Origin: Limnephilus marmoratus
Taxonomy: Eukaryota > Arthropoda > Insecta > Trichoptera > Limnephilidae
Reading direction: 5' to 3'
Length of the DNA stretch: 64,000 nt
NCBI GenBank assembly: GCA_917880885.1
Contig: OU862910.1
Span: 11,544,710 to 11,608,709, forward strand
Position numbers and translations under genes: made by a program. Positions 54,351 to 64,000 of the stretch are shown in pieces. Each line of letters opens with the position of its first letter. The first letter of the stretch is position 1. Under the pieces are notes generated by a model. That model searched no databases and was not told the origin of the DNA. It saw only the letters and a list, made by a program, of their open reading frames with translations.

Positions 54351-54699
54351 ATAAAAAAATACTACCACTACAGAACTGATAATATCTTTATTATAACATG
54401 ACTCGTTTGTTAGATGTTGAATTTGCCTAACGTGCGGTAATATCATAACAACGAAAAATAATATGTTGCAAAAAATAATTATTATTGAAATAATTTCCAA
54501 AAAAAAAAACATCAATACTTATTTTTGTTAAAATCGCAAAAATTAAGAGTGATTCAAATCGGCACTGGGCCAGAAAGAGTTAACGGTGGAAAACGCACAG
54601 ATTTTTTTTGCAGAAGTGAGGTATGTGGCATTTTATCCTCCCTTAATCTGTTGAACTGCTCTTATTTCAGTATTGCATTGACTTTATCCATGTATACCA
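54351..54699. other. No gene recognised
   Basis: AT-rich, nothing identified. Confidence 0.4.
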
Positions 54700-54960
54700 A
54701 TATCGTCGAGCTGCCCGTACGTCCGCCTTGGCTTTGAGCTGGCTCCGAGCGGCCTCGCCCTCTCGCCCCCCGCGCCTCGCACGCCCCGCCCGCCTCGCCC
54801 GCCCAGCAGCCGGAGCCGCTGCGGTGACTGACCGATCTGGCCGGCACTCCCAATGCCGAACTGCAGGAGGACGTTTAATTATACACCGGTGGCTTTCACT
54901 CCTCTCTCCGCCAACCGGTGAGATGGTGAGACGGTAAGACGGTGAGATGCGGCAGTGTGC
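54700..54960. promoter_or_regulatory. CpG-rich island, candidate promoter or first exon
   Basis: CCGAGCGGCCTCGCCCTCTC and GCCCCGCCCGCCTCGCCCGC lie in a window that is otherwise roughly two-thirds AT. CpG dinucleotides are frequent. Both strands are open (minus 114 codons, plus 69 codons), but the compositions (Arg/Ala-rich) are what any GC-rich DNA gives. In insects CpG-rich islands mark promoters of broadly expressed genes. A donor-like CCG|GTGAGA occurs at 54918-54919. Confidence 0.4.
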
Positions 54961-55059
54961 GTGTGCGCCATGCAATGCACACATGCCTGCCATACTGCAC
55001 ACTACACACACTGCACTTGTCTCTCTCTGCCTGTGCGAATTTATGGGTCATTCATTCAG

Positions 55060-55148
55060 ACGGAGCAGATGGTCACCAAGATGGTCAGTCAAATGCATTT
55101 GCACGGTTACCTTCATACTTCCTGGCAAGATCTGGCTAAACATAACAG
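55060..55148 (+). CDS. Candidate internal exon, unidentified
   Basis: A polypyrimidine tract and acceptor (TCTCTCTCTGCC...TTCATTCAG, ends 55059), an 89-nt open segment reading TEQMVTKMVSQMHLHGYLHT then SWQDLAKHN, and a donor AACAG|GTATGA (55149). The translation looks unlike mobile-element coding and has no low-complexity bias. It lies 100 bp after the CpG island. I recognise no family. Splice-site matches of this quality also occur by chance. Confidence 0.3.
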
Positions 55149-55211
55149 GTATGAATCAGTTTACAAGCTTTACTACCTACCCGTTCGAGATGTAACATTT
55201 TATTTTCTTAC

Positions 55212-55405
55212 TGACTAATTATAGGGATTACTGCTTACTAACCCCGTATGCATGGACATTGGAGGGTCTAGATTCGTTCGAATGGATGTAGCTTAGTTCA
55301 AGAAAAGAGGTAGAGTCTTGACGTGTGCGGTAAAGGAGGAAGCCATATGTTTCCTAATAACGCCGTTGGGAAAGTGGTGGGTCCCCTCCAATGACTAATT
55401 ATAGG
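55212..55405. mobile_element. 166-bp insertion with 14-bp TSD (relative of 8777-9093)
   Basis: TGACTAATTATAGG at 55212-55225 and 55392-55405. The insert contains CTTACTAACCCCGTATGCATG, GGACATTGGAGGGTCTAGAT-TCGTT and ends AAAGTGGTGGGTCCCCTCCAA. Inner ends GACATTGGAGG and, in reverse, GTCATTGGAGG form short inverted repeats. Same right boundary as the copy at 8.8 kb. Confidence 0.65.
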
Positions 55406-55518
55406 AAAATATGGCGTAAATGGATATTTCAAGGTTCCACTCCTCATTATGGAAGCGATGTTGCTAGCTGAAAATGTTGGCCGTTCAAAAATTTCCGACA
55501 GAAAAATCAGTGCAAATT

Positions 55519-55716
55519 GGTTCCGTGACAACTCAACAAAGTGGCATTTCAACACTCCTTTTGAAGAGTCATTAAAAGTATAAAAAGTAAAATTAAAAAA
55601 ATAGTCCATAACCTAACATATCGTAACCTATCTGACCATTTTTTTTTTTCATTCATTTTAATAGCTTTTCAAAGGAGTGATGAAGTTTCACATTGTTGAG
55701 TTATGTCATAGAAATC
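55519..55716. mobile_element. Foldback MITE FB2, copy 2
   Basis: GGTTCCGTGACAACTCAACA at left; CATTGTTGAGTTATGTCATAG-AAATC at right, inverted. Inner arms CACTCCTTTTGAAGAG / CTTTTCAAAGGAGTGATG. A CAAATTG repeat at 55513-55519 and 55719-55725 may be a 7-bp target duplication. The centre has TCCATAACCTAACATATCG. Non-coding. Confidence 0.65.
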
Positions 55717-55725
55717 ACCAAATTG

Positions 55726-56811
55726 CACGATGCCAGAGCTCACCGTTAGATGATCATTTCTACTTCATACAACATGTCTGCTTTATAAACATGATGGTAA
55801 TCTGCTTGCACCAGTAAACCAACAACATATCTACATATTCATGATACTGAGTAGGAAAAACTAGCATAAGATATAATGCATCTTTTCACACCATCTTCTG
55901 TATTGAATGGTTCACTGATAACACTAGAAAGGAGAAGAGTACCGATTGAATGAAATAATTTAACTAATAACTAATAATAAATATTTAACTTTTGTTGCAA
56001 TAACATAACCTCGCGTGTTGTGTAGACGGATCGCTACCATCCCACGTTGCTTTCAAGAGGTAAAGTAAAGCGTTCGCATCGGTAGGTAACAGTTGCCTAT
56101 TTCAAGGTTCAAATTAGTCATGCCAGCTTTTCCTGGGTCGACCCCGACAACCAGCGAGGACTTCCACCATCAACCTTCGTTCCGTTTATTCACCTCCCGG
56201 TGTCTACCGAGCCTAGACTTTAGACACCGCGGAACTTGCTAATAATATCTGCGGTTAGCATGCATCAGAGTAAGCACCGCGCATGCTGATGCCTTCACCT
56301 AATTTGTATTATAAGCTGCAGCAAAATTGGCGATAATGGAAGCGAAATTGGAAAATTTACTTAATTTGATGCATTTTAATTATTATTAATTTCGTTCCGC
56401 TAGCATTTTTCGCGAATTTCGAGCGGTGCTATCGGAAAGGGCAATACACCCATAATTAGTAAACATTTTACAGCGTTGTCCATTAACCGTTTTGCGGTAA
56501 AGAAATTTGCATCATAAAATGTTGAGTGGTTAACGGAACTGAGGTTGATGTGCAGAGTTATGATATGCAGTATCTTTAAGAGCTTCGGTGATTGCTATTA
56601 CTTTTCTGAGATTTTGCAAGAAGATACGTGTATCGTGTAGGCAATATTCGTTAATAATTGTACGAAAACAAATACCCACAATATAATATAATAAAATAAA
56701 ATATAATAATAAAAAATAAAATCAATATAATAAAAAACACAATACGCGAAAAAAGCTACAAGAACTTTATCGTCACTCTGTTGAACGGTAAAACTAAAAA
56801 AAGAAGTTACA
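55726..56811. other. No gene recognised
   Basis: AT-rich. Around 56020-56250 there is a GC-richer stretch with a box-B-like GGTTCAAATTAG but no box A at the right distance. A minus-strand open frame (56598-57047) of 149 codons runs across the border of the 56.9-kb insertion, which argues against it being a gene. Confidence 0.35.
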
Positions 56812-57700
56812 AGTGTGCAATTCACACGCGGTACAAATGAAACTTTCAGAAAACCACGGACATATGAATATATCTGGACCTGCCCTAAGTGATAAAAACG
56901 TATTATTTCCCCCTCCACATGGCGCCGGCTGTAGCTCCTCCTTGGAACCGGCTCGCTCCATGGGGAGGGGATATAGCTTCGCTTGAATCTAAAATGTGTG
57001 ACGTCATCATTCTTGCCGTGAACAGCGAGAAGCTGACATCCATACATTTAACGAAATAACGGCAGCTTGTGCTATACAATATATCTACGTATCATAGCGA
57101 ATATGTATATATGCACATAGCGAATGTGGGCGGTACTCCAATGTGCTCGTCGCTGGTTACAGGGGTAAGTAAATTATGAAACATTTGTAAAAGTGTTTTA
57201 ACTAAACACGGCAAGAAAATATTGATATGTGTATTGGGGCGAGTCTTTTTGGGGCGAGCATTTGGCCTTAGCAAATAAGTTTTGAACGTGGCAAGCAATT
57301 CGCGCTCCCATGTAAAAAGGTCTATTCATTCAAAGCAGATTTTGCTTTTAAGAACTAAATGGTGATATTGTAATGCGAGATGCCTATATACTGTCAGATT
57401 GATTGTTCAACGAATGACAGTCATCTTTCCCCTCTTCGCTCTCCATAGTTTGGTTTTACCCCTCATCTGTAACTGCTTGTCTATCCATTTGGATGTCTAT
57501 GCAGAAAACTAAAGAAGAGATGAGTGGGAAGGCTACGAAGCACTGCACAAAGAGGAGACCGATTATTCTATCTCATTATCTTGCAAGCTAAATCCTATAG
57601 ATGTACGTGTTTTTCTCTTTTCAGTGTCGCTTTTTCAATTCATCGAGTTTCAAATCACAACGGTGCTGAAGAAGTATTCACTTCAAAAATTATTTATATT
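56812..57700 (+). repeat. Dispersed repeat R2, copy 4, split by a 647-bp insertion
   Basis: 56812-56854 (GTGTGCAATTCACACGCGGT...TTTCAGAAAAC) continues at 57510-57700 (TAAAGAAGAGATGAG...CTACGAAGCACTGCAC...CTATCTCATTATCTTGC...TTCATCGAGTTTCAAATCA) as one R2 copy, by comparison with 10766-11010. Confidence 0.7.
56855..57501. mobile_element. hAT-like insertion in R2 with 8-bp TSD CAGAAAAC
   Basis: CAGAAAAC at 56847-56854 and 57502-57509; the other R2 copies have it once. The ends CACGGACATATGAATA and, in reverse, CATAGACATCCAAATGGATA are inverted repeats with several mismatches. Eight-base duplication and CA ends fit hAT. Inside is a hairpin CCCCTCCACATGG/CCATGGGGAGGGG (56911-56970). No transposase sequence recognised. 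Confidence 0.75.
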
Positions 57701-58380
57701 GAAACAATAGACGAGAAAAAGCAATGATTGGAAAGTAGCGTTAATATTCTGAACTGGGAAAGAATTATGTTTAAGTCACGCCTCTCAATTATTATGTTGA
57801 AAAAGCAGTATTATGAAGCAGGAAAATTGTGCTTTTATTGCCCCAGTGCTATCCAAATAAGCTACCTACTACCTACCCAAGCTTCGCCACAGACTTCAAA
57901 TAAATATATGAAAAATCTTTTTTCCTTTTATTATTAATAACAAAACAAGTAATATACATATACCGGAAGAATTTCCAACACAACAGAATAGTGAATGCAG
58001 ACAGAAACAATATGGAGTAGTCAAAATATGATATGCTTGAAGTGAAATAACACTAAACTGCGCTATATAAATATTACGTTATTATTATTATATGCTTCAT
58101 CTCAGGACAAAAGTGCTTCAGTAAGAATTTGCTTTTAAAAAAATGGGCACCGCTCCGAAGCCGTCAATAAACTGAGGTATGAAGACTTCAAAATAAGATC
58201 CTAGCCTTTTAAAATACAAAGTTCCAATATTAATATTGTTAAAAAAAAAGCTGAATTAACGGTGCTAAATGGTAACCAAATTACAGGGGTCTATTTACTT
58301 TACAATGCGGCTGCGTCAATTACTTGAAACTCGTGTATCAGACCGCAATATACGCAGCCAATAAAGTCTCAGATTGCACA
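57701..58380. other. No gene recognised
   Basis: AT-rich, apart from a T1 tail at 58038-58105. Confidence 0.4.
58038..58105 (+). repeat. T1 retroposon 3' tail, (ATT)n
   Basis: GAAGTGAAATAACACTAAAC-TGCGCTATATAAATATTACG-TTATTATTATTATA, the same tail as at 46568 in the opposite orientation. Confidence 0.6.
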
Positions 58381-58690
58381 TGCGCAAAATTGCATGCAGT
58401 TTACGGTTCCCGTTCACCGGCACCCATGACCAGAAGCGAACCACGAAACACTGGGACGTTCAAACGCTGAACGCTGATACGCTGCAACGTCGGCTTCCGT
58501 CCAACAGACAGACGGCCAGTCGGGCCAGTGCAACCAACCGACCAATTCCGCTGGCCGGACGCGACAGACCGTATAAACGGGCTCAAATAATGAGCTATTT
58601 CTTATTAACGTTTCCGAGAAAATATGCGAAGGAATGCAGTCCGGCGCAAATAAGATACGCGAAAATGCACGTTATCTCATAACATTAAAC
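58381..58690. other. GC-richer segment, unidentified
   Basis: About 300 bp with higher GC than its flanks and TGCGCATGTGCA (reverse of 58375-58386), resembling an NRF-1-type site. CCGTATAAACGG at 58569-58580 is TATA-like. A plus-strand open frame of 102 codons (58374-58682) reads TGTHDQKRTTKHW and RPIPLAGRDRPYKRA; no family recognised. A promoter is possible but unproven. Confidence 0.3.
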
Positions 58691-61593
58691 AGACAGTTCT
58701 GAAAACTATTCGACGGTGATATCGTGCACACCATTCTTTAATAAAAACACGCTGATTGCAGGAAAACTAGAACGTAGATCTCTGATGACTCAATTTGCGG
58801 TGATTATATGACCCCGTGACTATTAGCAAAGTTAATAGCTGGGCGTTAGTACAAACAAAGTTATTTTAAAATTATTACACGCAGAAGAAAAGACAAGATC
58901 GATTCAAAGAGATTCTGCCAACCTAACCAGGAATAGTCCTGTCGCAATGTGACCGCCAACCGGTACACCAAAGGGCGCTGTATCGGAACACCTGCTCTGA
59001 GGATGGGAAGGTAGTTAATCAGGCGGTATAATATGTCCAGCAACCTAGAGCCAACACAGAATAGTAGTATAGGCAGGAACCAAGCAACCAAGGGGTAGAT
59101 TAAACATTCATCTTCTTCCGTCGTAAAGATATTATAAAATACCTCCACACTCGTTTTATAATCAATTCCAGAAGACACAAAGGCATGTCTGTTCATACGA
59201 TATGCAATGCAAGGCAAGGTAAGTATTTCCTGCCAGCTGGTTTAACGATGCACGATAATATTATACAGCAACCGAAATCAGATTTAAAAACAAGCTTTAT
59301 CAGCAGGCAAGGCTTCCCAGCGACCTTCTGAAAGATAAATAGTGTTGAGGTAGGTGTTTCGAGCATCTTCACTCATATTCTGTTATTATTATTATTACGG
59401 TTGCGGAATTCATACCAATGCATTCATCACTTTGTAAGTACATTATACAAAGGCGAGGACCAAAATTATGACAGATTTTATAATTCCAATGGCCCGGGCT
59501 TACTTTCCTTTTTTAAACTTGAAGCTTGACCTAACACATTACTTATTAAGTCTACCTGTAAGAATTTTGGGGACAAACTTTCGCCTATGCCTAGCCATAC
59601 TGAGTGATCTAGTTCGGCCATGGGAGGAGACAAATAGGGCGGGCTGCACGCGATCGGACACGTACAAAAGAAATAAAAAACAAATCATGCTAATTCTTAT
59701 TCAGAATTAAGTTTTGTAATAAGCACGTTCTTGCCTCGGTGCTTTCAAATTGAAAGCCAATTAAAACCATGAAAACGGCATTTAGAGCCAATAATAATTA
59801 TAATTTATAACAAGTTCGCATGACATCTCAATACTATTGGTATAATACTATCAGTTATTAGAAAATTAACAAATAAGGCTAATTTCTTCAGACATTCATA
59901 TTTTATATAAAGCGATTGTTTCATTTAAAAGGGTAGGTTATTATATAAAGTGTACAGCATACAGAAGATTTCGGCGCAACAAATGGTTTATTTCATTCGT
60001 AGTAAAATAAAACTGTAATAATAAAAGTAAATTTGATTATCAAAATCACAGATTGGAAAGCAATGTTAAAATTAAACGGAACAAATATTTTGTATCAAGA
60101 AATCAAAACAACTTTTAAAAATATTTATGAAAAAAGTAGCTTTACAAAATTATGCACAATAGAATATCGCAATAACCAAAAAAGCTGATAGGAATTGAGG
60201 GTTGTTTTTTCTTCTTTATGTCTTCATCTTGCCTCTCATTGCATGGATAAATAATAATCTCATTGAAACAATACAAATACCAGATTCACAATAAAACAAT
60301 TTTAATTTTAATTGTGATCCCGACTTCCCGACCCTAACAAACTGTCTAATATCTAGTGATTTTTTCATGTTTTAAGTTGAAAAAAATATCAAAAATGTTA
60401 GCGAAGACCAAAATTTCAGCTACATTTTCACTCAAAATAACGCCAGGAATCACTGGTAAGTAAGAAAGTCAAGTACGACTCCACCATATATATTGTAAAC
60501 TCGTAAATATTACGATGGTAATAATAATTGTGTTTTTTACAAAAAATCAATAATAAAGCATTAAAAAAAGTCCGATTAATTCTGGTATCTTAGTATTCTT
60601 AATTGAATTGATAAAATTCAAGGAAAGAACCGAGTTCAATGTACCAAACGCACAATTTTAAAATGCTAACGAACTTTCAAGGTTCTTTATTATTTTTACA
60701 ACATCTACCTACGCATATCACCAATTTAAAAACGCATTTTTGTATATTTCAGAGAATAAGCTTTAAACTAATATAACAATTTTAACAAGTTTTGTGTTTA
60801 AGATACTCCATCTGGCGACTACGGTGCCTACAGTCCCTATGGAGTTTAGGCCTCACCCAAACCTGTATGAACTACGGTCATTCTCTTCAGAATTAAATGA
60901 ATAGAGATTACCAATTTACAATGTCACGGCACGCCCCTGATACTAAATAAAGTAGAATATGATACAAGGTGTGAAAGCTTTCACCTTTTTGTAACGCTGT
61001 GTACATCAGCTCCGAGGGTGTGAGAAAATATGGGGTGAGAATAACGAACGAGGACGAAAGACGATCCAGAAAATTGTACCGGAGAACATTAACTAATTTC
61101 CTCTAGTGTCGCCATTTGGGTTGAACGGGTCGTTAGCCAATCGATGCGCGACGGGTTTCCCCGAGACCATGATCTTGGGAGGCCGCGGGAGGTAGACGTT
61201 ATGAAAGGAGGGAGTGCCAGGGGATGAGGGAGGGAGAATGCAAAGAGGGTCGGAAAGAAACCAAGAAGTGGGGGATGGCGTGCGGAATAAACCCAAAGAC
61301 CTACCAGCACGTGAATATCAGAGAATAAGGCAACTTTCAGCAAAAAAGGGAAAGAAATATATTATTTTGTCGGTAGGAGAAAGGCGGTGTTTAGCACTGG
61401 TGGAAAGTAAATTATCATAAAGTTTCTTTTCTTTTGGCAGGATTGTTTTTCAAATTAATTAAATTACCAGTGAAAGCGTGATGTATTGAAAGGGCAACCA
61501 AATATAAGATGTTATTCTACGCTAAGTAAAGTTACTATTACAGCTTAGTAATTATATCTTAGTAGAGTACGTTTTCAAAATGGTATAATTTAA
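58691..61593. other. No gene recognised
   Basis: 2.9 kb. Open frames at 58861-59217 (minus, 118 codons, with two hydrophobic stretches), 59468-59710 (plus, 80 codons) and 61089-61343 (minus, 84 codons) match nothing I know. A perfect 18-bp palindrome GGTGTGAAAGCTTTCACC is at 60967-60984. Confidence 0.4.
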
Positions 61594-62300
61594 CAGTGTC
61601 CGACCAAAACAGGACATTCTATCGAAACCGAAACCAAATCTTCGGTATCTGTCTCAGTTTCGGCCCAAAACGAAACCTAAACTTTTTTAGACTTGTTAAA
61701 AATCGATTGTTTACAGAAATTTGGTTTATTTTCTACACTCATGCAGACAGTTAACCCGTGATAAAATAAAAATTGAAGTATGTGAACAAAATGATAATTT
61801 TTTTTATATTACTGCTATAAAACAACAAAAATTAAGAAAACATAACTACTTCTTGGAACAAAAATTGTCTACAATCAACACTTAACATTATAAAAGAAGG
61901 AGATAATTAACAGAGTATTTTAATTTTAATTGTGTTTACAATCACAACATTCTTATTACACATGTTAAATGAAATAAAAAAATAAAAAAAAACTATAATT
62001 GAAGTACGTGAAAAATAATTACTTATTTTTTGATATTAACTACTGCTATATAAAAAACAAACAAAAAATATAAAAAATTAACAAACTCGTTAACTACTTC
62101 TAGGAACAAAAATTTGTCAATAATCAACACTTACATTATAAATAAAGAACCTCATTAATTTCAGCTGATGATGGCGGGTGACACATGAGTTACGAACTCA
62201 ACCGAAGTCACACAAACGCAGAGTTTTGGTGCGGCCGAAGGTTCGGCAGATTGTCTGCCGAAACCGAAACTGATGCCGAAACTAGATTTTTTTGCCGTAT
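61594..62300. mobile_element. Damaged hAT-like element, left end and tandem-duplicated interior
   Basis: It starts CAGTGTCCGACCAAAAC and continues with CCGAAACCGAAAC-type words; the right side (62225-62290) has TTCGGCAGATTGTCTGCCG-AAACCGAAACTG. A matching right terminal repeat was not found, so it is truncated. Two copies of about 240 bp (61740-61880 and 61975-62150) contain TGAAGTAYGTGAA, ACTGCTATA and GGAACAAAAATT..TCAACAC in the same order. Confidence 0.5.
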
Positions 62301-63004
62301 TTTTGTCACTATAATTTAGTGTTATGATTTGAATACCGCCATACCAGACAGGTACCTAAATTATTATAGATTAATTTGGCTGAGAATTTCGATAGCACGA
62401 CAAATTGTAACAATTTATTCTGAACCAAGGTTCGTGTCTCGTCAAATTACTATTAAAATTTTGTTTTTCCGGCCTTGAAATTTAATAATGACATCACAAT
62501 TTGAATAGTTTTTAGATAAAAGCTAATGAAGCCGAGAGAATTTGATTATTAAATTGACTATTTAAAATACTTACTTTATACTAAAGCATTAGAATTGAAC
62601 ACTAATGTGTTGCTAAAAATAATAATTTGCAGGAATTAACAATGAGAAAGCATCGGTTTAGATTTTAGATACTTATTAAAAAAATTATGATGATCACACG
62701 GGAAAACTGATTAGCGCTGCAACCTGGATTTGAATTGCGAGTCTTTCAGCAAATGGACCAATTCAATATTCTAAACCGCCGTGAATACGCGTAATAACCG
62801 TTTATTATTAACATAGTTTCCAGCTTTGTTCGGTATTGCTATATCTATTGCAAACAAACATGGTATTCACACTAAATCACTGTTATTTCCCGAACCAGTA
62901 GGTACTTTACTTAGTATTATCATTAGGGTATGCTATGCGTAATAATAAAATGTCACATACACAGTTAATTTTTTTTATCACATAAACCACAAAAACGTTT
63001 TTTT
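62301..63004. other. No gene recognised; degenerate tRNA-like remnant near 62705-62775
   Basis: The reverse of 62705-62775 carries AATTCAAATCCAGGTT, a damaged box B, after a D-arm-like TTTAGAATATTGAATTGG. Stems do not form. The rest is unassigned. Confidence 0.3.
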
Positions 63005-63580
63005 AGGCCAACAGAATTGGTGTAACTCTAAGTGACCAGCTCAGGTACGGGGGCTCCATCGAAGCCAGAGTTAAGTTTGCCTCTCAGAAACTGGGCGCAC
63101 TGTACAAGGGCCGCAGACACTTTAATAGTATACAACTGCTAACCCTGTACAAATCGCAAGATAGATTCACATAACTTAACAAACGGATTGCAATCTTTAG
63201 AGCACAGGCGTAAAGGTGGGAATGGTATTACAATGGAAGATGCTCCGAGGAATTTGATTGCGTCATTGATCCCCTCGGCAATGGTGCATCGTCGGGAAAC
63301 ACGCCAAACCCGCGCCCAACATTTGTACACGGTTGACATTAGTAACGTGACAACGGGTCGTTTCTAAGACTCGTTCTTAGTGTTCAACAGCCCGGCTGTG
63401 GAACAATTTGCCGGCCTCTGTGTTTCCTCCCTCCTACAATATGAGTTTCTTCAAGACCCGTGTTCACTATTTCCTCTCCTCAAAAAACCCTCCACACAGC
63501 ATCTTCAAAGATGACAGAGGCCCTGAGGGAAATTATTTTCCTCAGGGTCTCCTGTGTGGAGTTAATTTAAAAAAAGGAAT
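63005..63580 (+). pseudogene. Non-LTR retrotransposon (L1-like family), 5'-truncated, copy d
   Basis: It begins in the reverse-transcriptase domain: GVTLSDQLRYGGSIEARVKF, ASQKLGALYKGRRHFN, SIQLLTLYKSQ. A deletion joins this to the later CTTAACAAACGGATTGCAATC block. The 3' tail CTCCACACAG-CATCTTCAAAGATG-..GAGGCCCTGAGG-..CCTCAGGGTCTC-CTGTGTGGAG is intact, with one G-U replacing a G-C. Ends in an A-run at about 63568-63576. Confidence 0.85.
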
Positions 63581-64000
63581 GCAGCAGGTTAGTCGATCCA
63601 TCCCTAACAAAAATGCACAAATATGCGTGTAAGTTTGTAGTATCTATGTATGATAATTGAGTAAATTATTGGCATGATTTGAGAAAAAAAATTTAAACAT
63701 TAATTACTACGCAAAAGATTATTTTATTACACATGAAACTGGGGACTCCTACAAGACGTTATTAGATAGACTGTTTAATTAAACGTGGATTTATAAATAG
63801 CGCCGACTGCAGAATTATTATCATGCCAAGGAAGTTGTAAAGTGCGACCTCACATGCCAACATTTAAAAACTCTATCAATCATCATGCCCAAATTATGAC
63901 ATTCAAACCAAAAATGCTACATACAAAAAAGGCGAAATGAAAACGGTAGGTACTGCTCTCTCTTTGCCTCACAGTCAAAATCAAAACAAAATACTAAAAC
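63581..64000. other. No gene recognised
   Basis: AT-rich, nothing identified. Confidence 0.4.

Noticed and set aside
54667..55011. Arg/Ala-rich open frames in the CpG island
   Set aside because: GC-rich DNA yields long open frames on both strands; no domain, and repetitive composition.
56598..57047. 149-codon minus-strand open frame
   Set aside because: It crosses the left boundary (56855) of a transposon insertion in repeat R2, so it cannot be an ancestral gene, and it resembles no family.
60967..60984. 18-bp perfect palindrome as an operator or binding site
   Set aside because: No gene nearby and no second copy; a single palindrome of this length is expected occasionally in 64 kb.
1..64000. 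LTR retrotransposon, viral integrant, rRNA or CRISPR array
   Set aside because: No pair of long direct repeats with TG...CA ends, no gag/pol motifs of LTR type, no viral protein motifs, no rRNA blocks and no regularly spaced short repeats other than the 36-bp minisatellite were seen.

Overview
The window looks like an intergenic or intronic stretch of an insect (at least arthropod) nuclear genome. It is AT-rich, and the longest open frame is about 160 codons. A spliceosomal intron lies inside a transposase gene. The mobile-element mix is animal-type: hAT, Helitron, Harbinger-like, mariner-like, several non-LTR retrotransposons, tRNA-derived SINEs and a Penelope-like fragment. The lineage within insects is inference; hemipteran or lepidopteran features are present but I cannot decide. 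No cellular protein-coding gene could be recognised. I saw no virus, no toxin gene, no rRNA and no CRISPR.

Layout. 0-4 kb: a foldback element interrupted by a composite insertion (MITE, tRNA-like unit, hammerhead-like motif), then a complete hAT derivative and a Helitron 5' end. 4.5-8.6 kb: a 3.6-kb DNA transposon inside a dispersed repeat here called R1. 8.7-13.8 kb: further repeats (R2, R3), a second Harbinger-like MITE, and a hAT inside an R1 copy lying next to its own empty-site sibling. 14.9-19.1 kb: a LINE 3' end, a SINE, an internally deleted mariner-like element with an intron, a retroposon that is itself a foldback, and a hAT MITE. 20.9-22.9 kb: an element flanked by direct repeats, and a Harbinger-like element that splits a LINE reading frame. 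24-34.8 kb: SINE-like and LINE copies sharing one structured 3' tail, a complete non-autonomous Helitron and a second hAT. 36-38.3 kb: a second Helitron and a cluster of heat-shock-element-like pentamers. 39-43.9 kb: a SINE, a 36-bp minisatellite, a LINE carrying a Penelope/hammerhead-like insertion with a 14-bp duplication, and a hAT MITE. 45-57.7 kb: more R1 and R2 copies, the second copy of the first foldback element, a CpG-rich island (54.7 kb) with a possible exon just after it, and further MITEs. 58-64 kb: mostly unassigned sequence plus a damaged hAT end and a LINE 3' end.

The most useful property is internal cross-reference. Related repeats in the same window supply empty sites for several insertions (the 3.6-kb transposon, the hAT at 12.2 kb, the insertion in the first foldback element, the 647-bp insertion at 56.9 kb, the Harbinger-like element in a LINE frame). 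Target-site duplications, boundaries and insertion order can therefore be read directly. All names such as R1, R2, R3, FB1, FB2, L1-like, S1, S2, T1 and T2 are local labels. Large parts (19.1-20.9, 26.1-27.4, 34.8-36.1, 39.6-41.1, 48.9-50.0 and 58.7-61.6 kb) contain nothing I can identify.
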